From Belliella buryatensis (lineage in GTDB: Bacteria; Bacteroidota; Bacteroidia; Cytophagales; Cyclobacteriaceae): a stretch of DNA of 64,000 bases. The DNA lies in assembly GCF_900188245.1 (NCBI RefSeq), contig NZ_FZOK01000001.1, positions 1 through 64,000 on the forward strand. Direction: 5' to 3'. The notes beneath the pieces were generated by a model. It worked only from the letters and a program-made list of their open reading frames with translations. It was not told where the DNA came from and did no database searches. Of this stretch, positions 8,001-15,842 are shown one piece after another (within the stretch, counting starts at the first letter, position 1; each line of letters opens with the position of its first letter). Made by a program: the position numbers and the translations under genes.

Positions 8001-9792
8001 TTTCAGTAGCTCATTAATCTACACATCAAGTGAGTTACTAGATCAGAAAACAGTCATTGTAAGATTTGCTCCTACGAGTGAAGGAGCCTTTGCTGCACCG
8101 ATTCTATTTGAAAGTGGAGATATCTCAGTTAAAAGGGGCTACCTAACAGGCGCGACCATAGCTAAAGATGAATCATTCAATGTGGTCAACTGGAACATCG
8201 AATGGTTTGGTTCTACTAATTCTGGTCAAGGACCAACCAATGTTGACCTTCAGCTACAGAATGTAAAGACAGTCATTGAAGACCTAGATGCTGATGTCTA
8301 TGCCTTTCAAGAAATCACTAACCTAGATAAATTCTATGAGTTAGTAGATGCGCTTCCAGGATACAGAGGATTCCATTCTACAGCAGTTTCTCAAGCTGGT
8401 GATTTTGAACAAGCACAGAAGCTTACCTATCTATACAAAACCGCCAGAGTAGATTCTATTTCGACGAGAGTGCTATTGCAAGGTGTCAATACAAATGATT
8501 TGGAAGGCTATCCAGATGCAAACAGAAGTAGATTCTGGGCTAGTGGCAGGCTCCCCTACCTATTCGATATCAAAACAAATATCAATGGGGTACAGCAAAA
8601 CATTACTTTAGTCAATGTACACACTAGATCTAATGGCGGTGGAGAGAGTGTAGGAGCCCAGAGATATGCCATGAGAAGGTATGATGTGAATGTATTGAAA
8701 GATTCATTGGATACTTATTATGGTGATGTACCATTGATCATTCTTGGTGACTTCAATGATGACTTGGATGAAACTGTGGCAGATCAAACTGCCCCTACAG
8801 TAAATACTTCAGAGACTTCATTCATCAACTACATCAATGATCCTGAGAATTATAATCCTATCACCATCAGCTTAAGCAATGCCGGTCTCAGAACTTTCCC
8901 AAGCTTTGAAAATGTAATTGATCACCAGATCATTTCCAATGAACTGAATGATAGCTGGATTGTAAACTCAGAGCGTATTGTTGCACCTTATGATTTGATT
9001 CCAAATTATGACAACACTACCTCTGATCACTTACCGATCAAAACAAGGTTTATTCTAAAATGTGATCTTGAACAAGCAACTGTTACTGCTTCCGAAACAG
9101 AAGTATGTGCTGGTTCGAATAGTATAACTTTTGAGCTAGTGGGCGGAAGATATGATAGCATTGTAGGATGGGAAATCTCAACAGATGGAGGAAGCTCCTG
9201 GGTCGGGGTAGATGGTTCAGCTGAATTGAGCAGTATCACCGTAGAAAATCTTGAATCCGCTGCTCAGGTTAGAGCGATCATAGATTCTAACATCTGTGAT
9301 GCAATAGCTACTGAAGCTGTGGCAATTGACATCAAATCATTGCCAAGTCCTGTAATAGGGATTGAAAAGAGTAGACTCTTCACTTTAGAAGGACCTTACT
9401 CATATCAATGGTTCAAGAATGGTCAATTAATCGCTACAACAAATAGCAACGAGACAAGAATCCAAGGAGCAGGAATCTATACTGTAGTCATTACAGATTT
9501 GGATGGTTGCACAGCTACCTCTGAGGAATTTACTTTCCCAGTGAGAGGAAACTCCAATAAAGCCAGGGTGTTCCCTAATCCAGCTACAGATTTTGTCAAT
9601 GTAGAATTAAAAAGAACTGAAGGTCTTCAAAATGTAGAATTGAGAAATTCAAACGGTCATTTGATCAAATCTCAATTGACTGAAGGAGCTCTAGTTCAAA
9701 TGGATTTGGCTGGATTGGCCAAAGGTATTTATTTGATCTACATTACTGATAGGTTTGGATCTACATCGGTTGAAAGACTTGTAATCCGATAA
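5059..9792 (+). CDS. T9SS-secreted endonuclease/exonuclease/phosphatase-family protein
   Basis: A 1577-residue secreted multidomain protein. Order: signal peptide (1-24, ending SLHAQ); a beta-rich module (about 28-195); a chitobiase/hexosaminidase C-terminal-like repeat (about 203-285, YYTLDGSEP); further beta modules, one of which (about 470-625) repeats the first (NGWxxGxERY, then GPRD); a choice-of-anchor-like region (about 760-930). The EEP catalytic domain spans about 1040-1335, with WNIEW at 1045, Glu1085 in AFQEI, VHTRSN, Asp1231/Asn1233 in LGDFND and Asp1323/His1324 in SDHLP. An Ig-like segment follows, then a type A T9SS sorting domain starting VFPNPATDF at 1504. All metal and catalytic residues look intact, so an extracellular nuclease or phosphodiesterase/phosphatase is likely; the substrate is unknown. 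It stands alone between its promoter and a strong terminator. Confidence 0.85.
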   Translation: MKHNLRKSILLALFMILSSISLHAQTEVVAGWTFGTVTGAESPLADQGNFLNVGIQEITLTNANITGYVAGSPGRSITSNGWITKGERFWVVPVNTTGFTNLTLSSKQQSSNTGPRDFKAQYSLDGEIWVDITGGTYTVANNFTTGVLNKIALPSETSNKPLLLIRWLNTSDIAVNDLPIGSGGTNRIDEIFIEGESGGEILDPTATPLINPNGGTFDEAVTVTLSSTSENASIYYTLDGSEPNLGSLTYTGPIVIEESATLSAIALADGFGISGVASADFIINVPTTPAASIPYVQNFENFVNLSSPVTSFGAEVEWAFTGAVLNYNGLFGTGTAGGFRGGDVLGYQHTGTSGVFTASLTLENTTGFPITDLEISYLGRVSRVDQTRFPEWTVTVNGTTISELSYSTASGEDENKSALLSGLNILPGELVTIEWSSDRGFNAGGGSRQIGIADLSITIPEVLEPVAFVNWDFSGETGSQVATAGTALIPGIVARDFTRGAGINATGANNSINSNGWNAGDERYYTFGFNVAADKLIDLTALQIGSTSSNGGPRDMALVYSGDGFTARIAEWQHTGSFVNQIIDLSALQNLSGDVEFRIITTSDVSANGGTIASTGTSRVTNFFPGALPVTFTGIVKDADGVIIPRIEVNPSELNFGAISLASTLPVLSYEISAENLEGDVTVSAPAPYQVSKDGNTFSGSIVFTVEELNVAQMVFVQLNNIEVGTFNTTITNQTAGTLPVAVTVNGSVFDPFNISENFNNTCPDLPAGWETISVLGAQEWACTTFGRAGTTPTASAPFGLQINGFSGGAVLNEDWLISAPYDLTGFNIPLMTFWSRVAFQGPRLKLLISTDYVSGNPNEATWTELSDRFATADQWTFSGQVDLSEYLGETVRIAFVYNSSPETGAARWTLDDFALFSSDVPAEPFFTNNIGNVDYWHFGVVPAGSTSSNTRTFNFGLSNAVADLKISAGEGFEFSKDGVDFSSSLIYTSSELLDQKTVIVRFAPTSEGAFAAPILFESGDISVKRGYLTGATIAKDESFNVVNWNIEWFGSTNSGQGPTNVDLQLQNVKTVIEDLDADVYAFQEITNLDKFYELVDALPGYRGFHSTAVSQAGDFEQAQKLTYLYKTARVDSISTRVLLQGVNTNDLEGYPDANRSRFWASGRLPYLFDIKTNINGVQQNITLVNVHTRSNGGGESVGAQRYAMRRYDVNVLKDSLDTYYGDVPLIILGDFNDDLDETVADQTAPTVNTSETSFINYINDPENYNPITISLSNAGLRTFPSFENVIDHQIISNELNDSWIVNSERIVAPYDLIPNYDNTTSDHLPIKTRFILKCDLEQATVTASETEVCAGSNSITFELVGGRYDSIVGWEISTDGGSSWVGVDGSAELSSITVENLESAAQVRAIIDSNICDAIATEAVAIDIKSLPSPVIGIEKSRLFTLEGPYSYQWFKNGQLIATTNSNETRIQGAGIYTVVITDLDGCTATSEEFTFPVRGNSNKARVFPNPATDFVNVELKRTEGLQNVELRNSNGHLIKSQLTEGALVQMDLAGLAKGIYLIYITDRFGSTSVERLVIR

Positions 9793-9814
9793 CAGTTTAA
9801 TTTTAAAGTAATTA

Positions 9815-9848
9815 AAAGGTCAGCGATTGATTCGCTGGCCTTTTTTTG
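9815..9848 (+). terminator. Rho-independent terminator
   Basis: GGTCAGCGA (9818-9826) pairs with TCGCTGGCC (9832-9840), one G-U pair, 5-nt loop, followed by a run of eight T. It ends the long secreted-protein transcript. Confidence 0.85.
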
Positions 9849-9920
9849 TTCCATAAATCATCCCCTTTTCCATGCTTTCATCATTTTTTTGTTTATTTGT
9901 AAAGCACAAATCAGAAAAGC

Positions 9921-11063
9921 ATGTCACCCTTTGAAGATATAAGACCTTATTATGACACGGAAGTAGATGATGCCATCAGGGAGATCCTACACCACCCGAT
10001 GCTCAAAGCAATGATGAATTTTACTTTTCCTGATGTCAGCGATGATTATTGGAGAGACCTGATGCTTCATTGTCATTCTATCCGTGATTTTCAGATTAAT
10101 TTCATTTATCCTGGTGTACAGAAAGTACTTGAAAAAAGCTCAGAAGGCTTATCCACATCAGGCTTTGAAAAATTAGAGAAAAACGTTCCTTATCTTTTTA
10201 TATCAAATCACCGAGATATTATCCTAGACACCTCATTGCTCAATGCTAGTCTTTACGAGCATGGATTATCCATGACTACCTCTGCCATAGGTGACAACTT
10301 AGTCAAAAAACCTTTCCTCAATACACTATCTCGACTGACGAGAAACTTTACCATCAAGAGGGGATTACCAGCAAGGGAGCTTTTAGAAAGCTCAAAAATC
10401 ACCTCGGCATTTATCAAAAACTCACTCTTGAGAGAAAATCGCTCCGTCTGGATCGCGCAGCGGGAAGGTAGAACCAAAGACGGAAATGATGAAACACACA
10501 AGGGAGTTTTGAAGATGATCTCTATGGCCGCGGAAGAAGGGAAAGTCATTGATTACTTTCAAAAAATCAATATCGTGCCTGTTTCCATTTCCTATGAATA
10601 TGATCCTACTGATGTATTGAAAATGCCAGAACTGCTAGCCAAAGCAAATTCTGAAATCTATGTAAAAAGTGAAAACGAGGATTTCATCACCTTACTCAGT
10701 GGAATTATGGGGCAGAAAAAAAGAATCCATATTCACATAGGAGAAGTTCTCAATGATGCGATAGGTGAGATCGGTAAAAATGAATCTAACAGCAACCGAC
10801 AATTTCAAGCCATCGCAGATTTGATAGATCAAAATATCCTCGCTGGATTCAAATTATGGCCAACGAATTTCATAGCTCATGACCTGATGTATGGCGATCA
10901 AGAATATAAGGATCATTATACAGATGAAGAAAAGGCACTATTTGAAAGGAGATTCCAAAAAGGAGTAGATGTCAATGACCCTATGGCTGTAAAAAGCTTC
11001 TTGGCTATGTATGCCAACCCAGTCAATAATCAAAAACGTGTCCTTGAAGAAATCAGTAAATAA
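9921..11063 (+). CDS. PlsC-type 1-acylglycerol-3-phosphate acyltransferase-like protein
   Basis: A 380-residue protein with the glycerophospholipid acyltransferase signature NHRDIILD (the NHx4D catalytic motif, about residues 95-102), followed at the usual distance by FTIKRGLPAR and by IAQREGRTKDGND, which corresponds to the FPEGTRS-like substrate motif. It likely acylates a lysophospholipid or related lipid at the inner face of the membrane. It is longer than the minimal PlsC (about 240 residues), with extra N- and C-terminal segments, a form common in Bacteroidota. It stands alone and shares a bidirectional terminator with the converging histidine kinase. The acyl acceptor is not deducible. 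Confidence 0.75.
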   Translation: MSPFEDIRPYYDTEVDDAIREILHHPMLKAMMNFTFPDVSDDYWRDLMLHCHSIRDFQINFIYPGVQKVLEKSSEGLSTSGFEKLEKNVPYLFISNHRDIILDTSLLNASLYEHGLSMTTSAIGDNLVKKPFLNTLSRLTRNFTIKRGLPARELLESSKITSAFIKNSLLRENRSVWIAQREGRTKDGNDETHKGVLKMISMAAEEGKVIDYFQKINIVPVSISYEYDPTDVLKMPELLAKANSEIYVKSENEDFITLLSGIMGQKKRIHIHIGEVLNDAIGEIGKNESNSNRQFQAIADLIDQNILAGFKLWPTNFIAHDLMYGDQEYKDHYTDEEKALFERRFQKGVDVNDPMAVKSFLAMYANPVNNQKRVLEEISK

Positions 11064-11065
11064 TA

Positions 11066-11097
11066 AAAAGGCTACCCAAATTTGGGAAGCCTTTTTA
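11066..11097. terminator. Bidirectional terminator between convergent genes
   Basis: AAAAAGGCT and AGCCTTTTT flank an inner palindrome CCCAAATTTGGG, so the stem carries A on one side and T on the other and serves both the acyltransferase (plus) and the histidine kinase (minus). Confidence 0.85.
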
Positions 11098-12318
11098 TTA
11101 GACTGGCAATTTTACAGTAAACTTGGTACCGCCTTCACTTGAAGAATCTATGCTCAATTCTCCCTTGGTTTTATCTACCAAGTGCTTTACAAGTGCCAAA
11201 CCAAAACCAAAACCCTTCTCCCCTCCTGTCCCGTCAGTGGATTTAGAATTTCCTTCCAGAATTTCTTGAATTTTCTCCTTAGATATCCCAATACCAGAAT
11301 CCTCAACAGTCATTACCAACTCATTCCTTTCTTTCTCTTTCTCTTGAAGATCAAGCACTACACTTACAGAACCGTTTTCTGGGGTAAACTTGATAGCATT
11401 TGAAATCAGGTTCCCGACAATCTGAAGTAATTTGTTTTTTGGGAAAGGAACATGATGTCTACCATCCTTATTGATTACAGAATAGCTCACATTTTTATGT
11501 ACTGCCTGAGCTCCATACATATCCAAAAGTTTTTCTTTTAAAGTTTCCAAGCTGAACTCAACAGAATGGTTGATCTGAGGCTTAGATTGTTCTGGCTTCG
11601 GATAGTCTTGGGAAAGGATTTCATCTGCTAATTCTAAAACAGAATTTCCACTTTTTTGAATCAAATTAATAAAGTCCAAAACCTCTTCAAGCTGATTTTC
11701 ATTTCCTTGGTCTTGAATAATCTTTGCAAGGCCTATGATACCACCAATCGGCCCTCTAATGTCATGTGCTACTTTTTTCTGATTCTCCTTGATCTCCAGC
11801 ATTCTATTCTTGAGATCTTTGACAGCCTTCATGATTTTCAATCTATTGACTATCTCATCAGCTATGATCTTCAGCAACTCTATTTTCTCCTGAGAAAGAT
11901 TTTTCAAAGTGGTGTCTAGCACACACAAAGCGCCAAGATTGATGCCTTCAGCCGTCGTCAATGGAACCCCAAAATAATACCTCAAATTTGGGCTGTCCTT
12001 CACATAAAACTTGTCAGAAAAGCGATCATCTTTAGAAAGGTCCTTGATCTCGAATTGATCAGACTCCATCAAGGTGTATTGACAAACTGAATCCTCTCTC
12101 GGCATCTGTATAGTAGGAAACCCATGAGCTGAGACTGACCATTGTGTAAACGAGTCAATCAGATTGACCAAAGAAATATCTGTACCAGCAACTTTTGCTG
12201 CTAGCTTAGTCAAATCCTTAAATTGAATTTCTAAATCTGTATAATCTAAATCATACTCTGACAACTCTAATATTCTTTCGAATTCATTGTCTGGAATCGG
12301 AACTTCTTGAAATTTCAT
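11098..12318 (-). CDS. GAF-domain sensor histidine kinase
   Basis: About 406 residues with no membrane segment, so a cytoplasmic sensor. The N-terminal half is a GAF domain (TDISLVNLIDSFTQWSVSAHG, then YYFGVPLTTAEGINLGALCVLDT), the kind that binds small ligands or chromophores. Next are a dimerisation/phosphoacceptor helix with His185 in VAHDIRGPIGGIIGL, an N box NLISNAIKFTPENG, and G boxes VEDSGIGIS and GFGFGLALVKHL. All catalytic boxes are present. No response regulator is adjacent, so it is an orphan kinase here. I place the start at 12318 (MKFQEVPIPD): the ATG at 12354 lies inside the promoter -7 box at 12352-12359. Its signal and partner are unknown. Confidence 0.85.
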   Translation of the reverse strand: MKFQEVPIPDNEFERILELSEYDLDYTDLEIQFKDLTKLAAKVAGTDISLVNLIDSFTQWSVSAHGFPTIQMPREDSVCQYTLMESDQFEIKDLSKDDRFSDKFYVKDSPNLRYYFGVPLTTAEGINLGALCVLDTTLKNLSQEKIELLKIIADEIVNRLKIMKAVKDLKNRMLEIKENQKKVAHDIRGPIGGIIGLAKIIQDQGNENQLEEVLDFINLIQKSGNSVLELADEILSQDYPKPEQSKPQINHSVEFSLETLKEKLLDMYGAQAVHKNVSYSVINKDGRHHVPFPKNKLLQIVGNLISNAIKFTPENGSVSVVLDLQEKEKERNELVMTVEDSGIGISKEKIQEILEGNSKSTDGTGGEKGFGFGLALVKHLVDKTKGELSIDSSSEGGTKFTVKLPV

Positions 12319-12351
12319 AACTGGATAGATTTGCACAAATAACGAACAAAA

Positions 12352-12359
12352 CAAAGATA
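12352..12359 (-). promoter_or_regulatory. -7 box of the GAF histidine kinase promoter
   Basis: TATCTTTG on the minus strand is an exact match to TAnnTTTG, placing transcription about 7 nt downstream and leaving a 25-30 nt leader to the ATG at 12318. No convincing -33 TTTG is visible. Confidence 0.45.
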
Positions 12360-12488
12360 TGGATCATTAAAAATGTATTTATTTTTCATCAAAAATTCAC
12401 AAACCTTTTTAGGTTTTATGAAGTACATAATTGTTCCTTTGAAACCTTATAATAATGAAAATCAATCGCATGCAATACTCCACAAATG

Positions 12489-12514
12489 AAAAATCTCTTG
12501 CTAAAAACAAGAGA
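12489..12514 (-). terminator. Weak terminator-like hairpin
   Basis: CAAGAGA/TCTCTTG (12494-12500 with 12508-12514) around a 7-nt loop, followed on the minus strand by five U. It could end the flavoprotein transcript from 12683, with the structured repeat lying between gene and terminator. Confidence 0.4.
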
Positions 12515-12525
12515 CTTAATTGTTT

Positions 12526-12672
12526 ATATGATTATCCGCAATGACACCAGTAATTCAATAAAACGAAAGGATCAAGCGGATAATCGTCAACGGACGACGG
12601 TCGACAGTCGACAACATCTGAATTTAAGGTGTGTGCGTAATAAAATATGGTTACTGGTGCGAAAGCGGATAT
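12526..12672. repeat. Structured intergenic repeat, copy A
   Basis: About 140 bp that recurs at 19313-19455. Shared blocks at equal spacing: a 27-bp block (12526-12552, 26 of 27 identical), GGATAATCGTCAACGGA (12578-12594, 15 of 17), GTCGA (12600) and TACTGGT (12652). Two nested inverted pairs are visible: GATTATCCGC with GCGGATAATC, and CACCAGTA with TACTGGTG. It contains no convincing gene. It lies between two minus-strand genes. The remainder of 12355-12682 shows only the weak hairpin at 12494-12514. Confidence 0.65.
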
Positions 12673-12682
12673 ACATAATTGT

Positions 12683-13825
12683 TTATTTAATTAGGAATCC
12701 TAAACCTAAATTTTTTATAATTCTATCTTTTACCTCCTTACTCAATTCCAAATGTCCTGTGTAAACATCCGTGATTTTTTCACAGTATCGTTGACCGTTT
12801 TGTTTCATAAGGAAATTTCTGATCCTCCTCTGATGATAAAATAGATGTGCTAAATAACCTGTAAACTTCAATTCAGGGAGAAGTCTCAAATTCAATGCTT
12901 CTAAATAAGCAATCTCTGCTTGAGAAGGGTTTTGAAAGTTTTCAGCGATAGCTTTTCCAGCAAGGCTACCGGAATAAAGCGCATTTGTGATTCCCTCAGC
13001 AGTAAGGGGGTCAGCGAAGCCTGCCGAATCTCCAGTTAGGAACACATTATTCTTAACAAATCCATCTGTCCTTGGAGAAACTGGAACCTGAAAGCCGTGA
13101 GCCTGTTCCGAAATTACTTCTTTGATTCCCAAAGTTTTTAAATACTGATAATAATATTCTCTAAGATTAACCTTGCGCTTTTCAAAAGTACCCACTCCGA
13201 CCGATAAGTGATTTCTCTTTGGAAAACACCAGCCATAGCCTTTTGGTATAGCGTCTATATCGAATCTTGCCTCAGTGGAAAGTCGATCAAATGCTTCTTG
13301 ATCCACCTCCACTTCATACTCTAAAGCCGGTATAGTTTTTCTAGTTTCCTTCCATCCGGCGAGTTTGGCTGTTGGGCCTAAGACTCCATCTGCTGCAATT
13401 ACATATTGGCAGAAAATTTCTCCTTGAGAGGTCTCTAATTTTATTTCTTTATCAAAAACGATTGCTTTAAGCTGATGATTTTCTAATAATTCAGCTCCAA
13501 ACTTCTCTGCCTCTTTGATGATCAATTGATCAAAGCTATCCCGCATCACCATAGTCACCACAGGATAAGGTCGCTTTGCAGAAAGTGGCTCTTTCATATG
13601 ATCAAAATATATATAAAGGTCATTGAATTCTTTCTCTATCACGTGCGAAATGTCAAAAGGCAGTATTTCCCTTCCGCGAAAAACCAATCCTCCTCCACAG
13701 GTTTTGTATCGAGGCAAGGTTTCTTTTTCTAAAATCCCTACTCGCAATCCACCTTTAGCAGCTTCATAAGCCGCCATCCCTCCTGCCGGTCCTGATCCTA
13801 CTATGACTACATCAAAACTTTTCAT
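12683..13825 (-). CDS. Geranylgeranyl-reductase-family FAD-dependent oxidoreductase
   Basis: A 380-residue flavoprotein. The N-terminal dinucleotide fold is VVIVGSGPAGGMAAYEAAK, followed by an ILEKETLPRYKTCGGGL segment typical of the geranylgeranyl reductase family, and the second FAD motif GDSAGFADPLTAEGITNAL near residue 270. Members reduce isoprenoid chains or act on polyketide/quinone-like substrates; in Bacteroidota they occur widely and the true substrate is seldom known. It is monocistronic. A TATATTTC box (13829-13836) ends only 4 bp before the ATG, which would give a nearly leaderless message. Membrane association is possible but no transmembrane helix is seen. Confidence 0.8.
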   Translation of the reverse strand: MKSFDVVIVGSGPAGGMAAYEAAKGGLRVGILEKETLPRYKTCGGGLVFRGREILPFDISHVIEKEFNDLYIYFDHMKEPLSAKRPYPVVTMVMRDSFDQLIIKEAEKFGAELLENHQLKAIVFDKEIKLETSQGEIFCQYVIAADGVLGPTAKLAGWKETRKTIPALEYEVEVDQEAFDRLSTEARFDIDAIPKGYGWCFPKRNHLSVGVGTFEKRKVNLREYYYQYLKTLGIKEVISEQAHGFQVPVSPRTDGFVKNNVFLTGDSAGFADPLTAEGITNALYSGSLAGKAIAENFQNPSQAEIAYLEALNLRLLPELKFTGYLAHLFYHQRRIRNFLMKQNGQRYCEKITDVYTGHLELSKEVKDRIIKNLGLGFLIK

Positions 13826-13870
13826 CCCGAAATATAACGAGGTTTTGACTATGGTTGGAAGATCTTTTTC

Positions 13871-13898
13871 AAAAAAAGAAGGCTGCCAATTGACAGCC
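13871..13898 (-). terminator. Terminator of the first SusC/SusD locus
   Basis: GGCTGCCAA/TTGACAGCC (13881-13898), one G-U pair, with seven U after it on the minus strand (13871-13877). It ends the susC-susD-lipoprotein transcript. Confidence 0.8.
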
Positions 13899-13931
13899 CT
13901 CTATTGGTCTTTGACTGAAGATCAATTTAAA

Positions 13932-14354
13932 TTAACCACCACTCTGAACATTCAAATTAATGTTTCTAGTAGTTGAAAAACCACTTTGAGTAATTAGCTG
14001 AAATTGAATTGTCACCGTGGTCCCTGCTGTACCTGAAGGCACTTGATACTGAAATGTCTCTACATAGGAATCTTGGGTATTCCAAGTTGTGAAGCTTCTG
14101 GTAGTGATAGTTGTAGCAGTACCTCCACTGATTCTATTCAATCTCAGTTCTGTTGCATTTTCATGTTCTGAGTAGAAATTGACAGTAAAAGTTACTGTTT
14201 GACCTTCTGTTGGACTAGTGCTAGAGGCAGTGAGTCCCGAAATAGTACCCACTGCACCGACTATTTCATACTCAGGTTCTACATCTTCCAAGATACAGGA
14301 AGTGGCGAATACCATCGTGAGAATAATCGCTGTTATATTGAATATCTTGTTCAT
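13932..14354 (-). CDS. Small SusC/D-associated lipoprotein
   Basis: A 140-residue protein with a lipoprotein signal ending in FATSC, then an Ig-like/fibronectin-like beta domain rich in Thr and Ser (SPTEGQTVTFTVNFYS, then AGTTVTIQFQL). Not a family I can name. It starts 25 bp after the SusD-like gene in the same transcript, the usual place for a small surface glycan- or ligand-binding lipoprotein that helps SusC/SusD capture. No enzyme motif. The function is inferred only from its position. Confidence 0.65.
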   Translation of the reverse strand: MNKIFNITAIILTMVFATSCILEDVEPEYEIVGAVGTISGLTASSTSPTEGQTVTFTVNFYSEHENATELRLNRISGGTATTITTRSFTTWNTQDSYVETFQYQVPSGTAGTTVTIQFQLITQSGFSTTRNINLNVQSGG

Positions 14355-14379
14355 ATCTTTTTCATTTAGCTATTTTAAA

Positions 14380-15834
14380 TTATCTATCCCAGAATACTCT
14401 ATCCTGGTTATTTACATTTGGCACGTTCGAAGAGTTATTGACCACTTCTCTATTAGGATAGATAAATCTTCTCGGAAAAGCTCCTTGTGTTGAATTTGAA
14501 GGTGAGGGCGCTAGGTTAGGAATACCAGAAACTGTGTTATTAGCTCCTGCTGGTGCCGATCTTCTCCAATCATTCCAAGCTTCAGGCTGAAGAAACAAAT
14601 CGATGTGCTTTTCAATCAAAATCTTTTCTAAGGTAATAGTAGCCCCAATTTCGCTTCCATACAAAGCAATGTAAGCTGTATTAACACTACCTGTTACTCT
14701 TTGAAGGGACGCTGCTACTGCCGCATTGTATGCAGTCGCAGCTCTACCTGACTGACCAGCTCTCAAGGCTGCTTCTGCTTCAATAAACTTCAATTCTGAA
14801 TAATTCAGAATAGGAGTTGGTGCTTCCCTTCTATTGAGATAAGGGCCTGGAATTACAGAACCTGCAGGTCTAGATGTAGCACCATTTGGAGTCCCTATGT
14901 ACAAACTTCCCGTAGTAGCTGATACAAAAAACGGTAATCTTGGATCATCTAATCCTGGAGCAATCCTATCTCTTAGTAAATCAATAAAGCGCTGACTGAT
15001 AGCCACATTATTTTCTCCAAAAGTGGTTTGGAAAAAAGGGAACCATGGCCCAGCAAACTCAGACCCAAAGATCACAATTGGTTGATCAGTATTTGAGGTA
15101 AAGGAACCTGCATCGATGGCTGCCAAAGTTGCTGTCGCCGAACCTTGAGGATCTACTTTGCTCAAATGATTATGAAATCGTGCTTTCATAGCTCTTGCCA
15201 ACATGATCCATCTTGGTCTGGAGTTTTGTCTCCATTGAGCTTCATTGTTCGCTCGGTAAATTAAATCATTGGTACTAGGACTTGTTGAACTTTGTGCATT
15301 TAGATCTGTAATCCCTTCATCCAATAACTGCTGAACTCTTTGGTAAAGCTCTGCTGCATCATCAAATCTAGGCTGTCTGATATTATCAAGCTGCAGGGCT
15401 TCTGTGTAAGGAATGTCATTCCACAGATCTACTGAATATCCAATAATAATTGCTTCCATAATTTTGGCAGCCCCAGCGTAATGTGTTGCTCCCAATTCGG
15501 TGGATTTTTCTTTGATATTTTTGATATTCAATAGACAATTGGCATAGAATCTATTCCAAGTAGCATCACTCATATCAGCGATAAAGGCATAATTATTCAC
15601 CTGCTGCTGATCTCCTAATACCCCTGTGAGGTATTGCATCAATATGCTCGTAAACTGTGCAGACTCACCATTCAATCCATAAGCGAACGAAGCTGTCACT
15701 GCAGGGAAAATCACCTGAATAGACGCATCTGTTGCCTGATTTGGGTTAGTATTGATTTCATCAAAACTCTCGCAAGAGATCAACACAAAGAGCAGAAGTA
15801 TAAGGGATATAATTTTATTTTTCATTGCTTTCAT
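14380..15834 (-). CDS. SusD/RagB-like nutrient-binding lipoprotein (SusD_2 type)
   Basis: A 484-residue outer-membrane lipoprotein: the signal ends in LISC (Cys21), followed by ESFDEINTNPNQATDA, the N-terminal signature of the second SusD family. TPR-like helices follow (GYSVDLWNDIPYTEALQ; IMLARAMKARFHNHLSKV) and a C-terminal YSELKFIEAEAALRAG and PEAWNDWRRS. It forms the lid over the SusC barrel encoded just upstream (8-bp gap). SusD_2 proteins occur in both glycan and peptide uptake loci, and with no enzyme gene here the cargo cannot be assigned. Confidence 0.9.
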   Translation of the reverse strand: MKAMKNKIISLILLLFVLISCESFDEINTNPNQATDASIQVIFPAVTASFAYGLNGESAQFTSILMQYLTGVLGDQQQVNNYAFIADMSDATWNRFYANCLLNIKNIKEKSTELGATHYAGAAKIMEAIIIGYSVDLWNDIPYTEALQLDNIRQPRFDDAAELYQRVQQLLDEGITDLNAQSSTSPSTNDLIYRANNEAQWRQNSRPRWIMLARAMKARFHNHLSKVDPQGSATATLAAIDAGSFTSNTDQPIVIFGSEFAGPWFPFFQTTFGENNVAISQRFIDLLRDRIAPGLDDPRLPFFVSATTGSLYIGTPNGATSRPAGSVIPGPYLNRREAPTPILNYSELKFIEAEAALRAGQSGRAATAYNAAVAASLQRVTGSVNTAYIALYGSEIGATITLEKILIEKHIDLFLQPEAWNDWRRSAPAGANNTVSGIPNLAPSPSNSTQGAFPRRFIYPNREVVNNSSNVPNVNNQDRVFWDR

Positions 15835-15842
15835 GTTTTAGG

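Noticed and set aside
12486-12764. A 92-residue plus-strand frame
   Set aside because: It translates across the structured repeat copy A and into the antisense of the flavoprotein gene; no protein motif is seen.
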